Origin: Nitrospirillum viridazoti CBAmc | GTDB taxonomy: Bacteria; Pseudomonadota; Alphaproteobacteria; Azospirillales; Azospirillaceae | Length of the DNA stretch: 64,000 nt | NCBI RefSeq assembly: GCF_000730165.1 | Contig: NZ_CP022111.1 | Location: forward strand, 124,001-188,000 | Reading direction: 5' to 3' | Part shown: piece by piece, positions 62,253 through 64,000 of the stretch | Numbering within the stretch: position 1 is the first letter of the stretch | Layout of the letters: each line of letters begins with the position of its first letter | Made by a program: the position numbers and the translations under genes | The notes under the pieces: model-generated | Seen by the model: the letters and a program-made list of their open reading frames with translations, nothing else | What the model was told of the DNA's origin: nothing | The model's database searches: none

Positions 62253-63515
62253 ATGCAAATCTTGTCGCGCCTGCTTTCGCGCCGTTCGCCCGCAACCGTG
62301 GAGGTGGCGGCGCCGGTTCTGCCGGACGTGGTCATCGCGGAACCGTTCCATGCCTTCATCCATCGGCTGAACGCCATCACCGTGCCCGGTGACCTGCGTG
62401 CCATCCGCGGCGGGCGGGCGCTGCAGGCCATCGTCATGGATGAGGCGGGGGCCCAGGTCCGGGTGGGGCAGATCACCCAGTCCGCTCCCGGCGTCGATCG
62501 CATCGCCTTCCAGGAGTTCCCGGACGGGACGGGCCCCGCCTTCTGGCTGTTCGTGGTCGAACCGTTGGGCGAGGCCGATCCAGCCCCCCTGGTGCCGGCG
62601 CTGCGCGCCTTGGCGGTCAGCCTGGGCCAGCGGCCGCTGCTGGCGGTGGGCTGCGAAGGTCCCCGCCTGGACCGCGCCCAGCTGAGCTTCGCCATGATCA
62701 GCGACGAGCCGCCGGCCGCCACCCTGCCGCCCCTGGACCAGCCGGTGGTGGACGGAAGCGCGCTGTCGCCGGAACAGCGGCAATGGCGGGAAGAGGGGGT
62801 GGCCATCCTCAAGGGCTTCCTGCCCGACGATCTGCTGGATCCCTACATCGCCCGGCGCGAGCAGGTGAGCCGGCCGGGGGGCTGGCGCTCCCCCACGCCC
62901 TATATGCACGTGGAGGAGTTGCGGCGCATCTGCCTGCACCCGCCCCTGATGGGGGTGCTGAACAGCCTGGTGGGGGAGGAGATGCTGCTGCACCTCAATC
63001 TCACCGGCTGGGTGTCCACCGAGCGCGACTGGCATCAGGATGAGTATCTGAGCCCACCCTTCGTGAACAGCTGGTACGCCGCCGTGTGGATCGCGCTGGA
63101 CCGCATCCATCCCGACGCCGGCCCCTTCGAATACATCCCCGGTTCCCACCGCTGGCCCCTGCTGCGCGGCGCGCGCGTGCGCCAGTTCATGACGGATGAG
63201 GAACGGCGCCTCGCCGCCGTGACCGACAGCGGCTATGACGCCTGGCCCAGCGTCACCCAGTCCTACGTCGCGCCCATCGTGGAGGCGGAGATCGCCCGGC
63301 GCGGTGTCGAAAAGCGGGCCTTCTTGGCGGAGAAGGGCGACGTGCTGGTCTGGCACGGCCGCCTTATGCATCGCGGTTCCCCCGCGCGGCAGCCGGGATT
63401 GGAGCGGCGGTCACTGATCGCCCACTACACCGGTGTGAACCACCGCCCCGATATGCCGGACCGCCGGGTCGAGGCTGGCGGACAATACGCCGTGTTCCAC
63501 ACCCCCCTGATATGA
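62253..63515 (+). CDS. Phytanoyl-CoA dioxygenase (PhyH)-family protein with N-terminal extension
   Basis: A 420-residue 2-oxoglutarate/Fe(II) dioxygenase-like protein. Residues about 25-155 form an uncharacterised N-terminal domain ('FHAFIHRLNAITVPGDLRAIRGGRALQAIVMDEAG', 'FWLFVVEPLGEADPAPLVPALRAL') that is repeated in the next gene. The PhyH domain follows: H261-Q-D263 in 'RDWHQDEYLSPP' and H373 in 'WHGRLMHRGSP' are the iron ligands, and an arginine in 'LERRSLIAHY' may bind 2-oxoglutarate. 'GPFEYIPGSHRWPLLRG' is a PhyH hallmark. It starts at ATG 62253 with a weak ribosome site. The substrate is unknown. Confidence 0.85.
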   Translation: MQILSRLLSRRSPATVEVAAPVLPDVVIAEPFHAFIHRLNAITVPGDLRAIRGGRALQAIVMDEAGAQVRVGQITQSAPGVDRIAFQEFPDGTGPAFWLFVVEPLGEADPAPLVPALRALAVSLGQRPLLAVGCEGPRLDRAQLSFAMISDEPPAATLPPLDQPVVDGSALSPEQRQWREEGVAILKGFLPDDLLDPYIARREQVSRPGGWRSPTPYMHVEELRRICLHPPLMGVLNSLVGEEMLLHLNLTGWVSTERDWHQDEYLSPPFVNSWYAAVWIALDRIHPDAGPFEYIPGSHRWPLLRGARVRQFMTDEERRLAAVTDSGYDAWPSVTQSYVAPIVEAEIARRGVEKRAFLAEKGDVLVWHGRLMHRGSPARQPGLERRSLIAHYTGVNHRPDMPDRRVEAGGQYAVFHTPLI

Positions 63516-63546
63516 CCCCTTTCCCCGTGATGAGCCGGCCCTCCCG

Positions 63547-64000
63547 ATGACCTTCCTGTCCCGCCTGTTCGGCCGCCGGCCGGCTTCCGCACCCCTCGAC
63601 GCGCCGCCGGCGACGCTTCCGCCACTGCTGATCGTGGAGCGGGTGGTGACGCGCGTGGCCCACCTGGAGGTCGTGGAGGTGCCGGGGGACATCCGGGCCG
63701 GCCGGGCGGAGCGGAAGCTGCACGCCCTGCTGGTCGACGAGGCCACCGGCCTGGCGCGCCAGGGCCCGCTGGTGTCACGCACGCCGGATGGCCTGTTCGA
63801 GGGCGACCTGCGCTGTGACCGCGTCACCGTGCCAGCGTTCCCCACGGGGTGCGGTCCTGTCTATTGGCTGTTCGTGGCCGAGGCGGAGGAGGCGCCGGAC
63901 GCCCAGGCGCTGGCGCCCGCGCTGTTGGCCCTGGCGGGCACGCTTGGGGACCGGCCGCCCCTGGGCGCCCTCTGCTACGGCACGCCGCAGGACACCAGCG
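63547..64000 (+). CDS. Paralogue of the preceding PhyH-type protein, cut by the window end
   Basis: The frame is open from ATG 63547 (31 bases after the PhyH stop) to the window edge, giving 151 residues. It aligns along its whole length with the N-terminal domain of the preceding protein: 'FLSRLFGRRPA' against 'ILSRLLSRRSPA', 'VEVPGDIRAGRAERKLHALLVDEATG' against 'ITVPGDLRAIRGGRALQAIVMDEAG', and 'VYWLFVAEAEEAPDAQALAPALLALAGTLGDRPPLGAL' against the matching block. A second PhyH domain is expected downstream but is outside the window. Confidence 0.75.
   Translation, partial: MTFLSRLFGRRPASAPLDAPPATLPPLLIVERVVTRVAHLEVVEVPGDIRAGRAERKLHALLVDEATGLARQGPLVSRTPDGLFEGDLRCDRVTVPAFPTGCGPVYWLFVAEAEEAPDAQALAPALLALAGTLGDRPPLGALCYGTPQDTS

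Overview
This is a GC-rich, gene-dense bacterial chromosome segment with short intergenic gaps, frequent ATGA/TGATG stop-start overlaps and several GTG/TTG starts. The gene content points to an alphaproteobacterium of the Rhodospirillales, most likely Azospirillaceae (Azospirillum/Nitrospirillum/Niveispirillum-like). The clues are ispB next to a DUF2007 gene and a TrmN6-type methyltransferase, a GlcD-like oxidase beside Sua5, TPR/glycosyltransferase genes beside motility genes, HWE/HisKA_2-type kinases and MarR-GNAT fusions. The taxonomic placement is inference. The window holds one tRNA (Pro, CGG). I see no rRNA, CRISPR array, insertion sequence or prophage.

Layout. 0-7.2 kb is mostly housekeeping: an M48 metalloprotease with TPRs, a PLP aminotransferase, a small exported protein, tRNA-Pro, polyprenyl diphosphate synthase, DUF2007, a tRNA methyltransferase and RfbC. 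7.2-14.9 kb is a minus-strand block of glycosyltransferases and TPR proteins (one fused to a methyltransferase). It is preceded by a small motility-type protein, a 107-aa unknown and a LuxO/NtrC-type sigma-54 activator whose receiver domain has lost its phosphorylation residues. A cell-surface or flagellin glycosylation role is plausible but inferred. 15.1-21.5 kb is an archaic (Csu-type) chaperone-usher fimbrial operon in the order chaperone, usher, tip-like SCPU protein, SCPU pilin, followed by a periplasmic cyclophilin. 21.7-32.2 kb mixes an unknown conserved protein, a MarR-GNAT regulator with a perfect palindrome at its start, a DsbA/FrnE-like protein, FliG, a DUF6491-like lipoprotein, a hybrid histidine kinase, two overlapping 2OG-Fe(II) oxygenases and a chemoreceptor.

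32.2-47.3 kb is the most striking part. A well-formed -24/-12 (sigma-54) promoter preceded by adjacent palindromic activator sites drives a same-strand run. The run encodes a 52-aa membrane microprotein, an HlyD-type periplasmic adaptor, one MacB-type ATPase and five consecutive, paralogous ~815-826 aa FtsX/MacB-type permeases. One ATPase and one adaptor for five permeases is unusual. No outer-membrane channel and no cognate activator lie next to it.

47.3-64 kb returns to metabolism and transport: a threonine/serine dehydratase, two small unknowns, a NitT/TauT-type ABC importer behind an AT-rich palindrome-bearing leader, a Yellow/MRJP-like secreted protein, an acyl-CoA dehydrogenase, an SLT-like lysozyme-fold protein, a DUF4118 sensor kinase, a GlcD-like FAD oxidase with a DinB protein, Sua5, a ParA-like ATPase, and a PhyH-type dioxygenase followed by a second paralogue cut by the window end.
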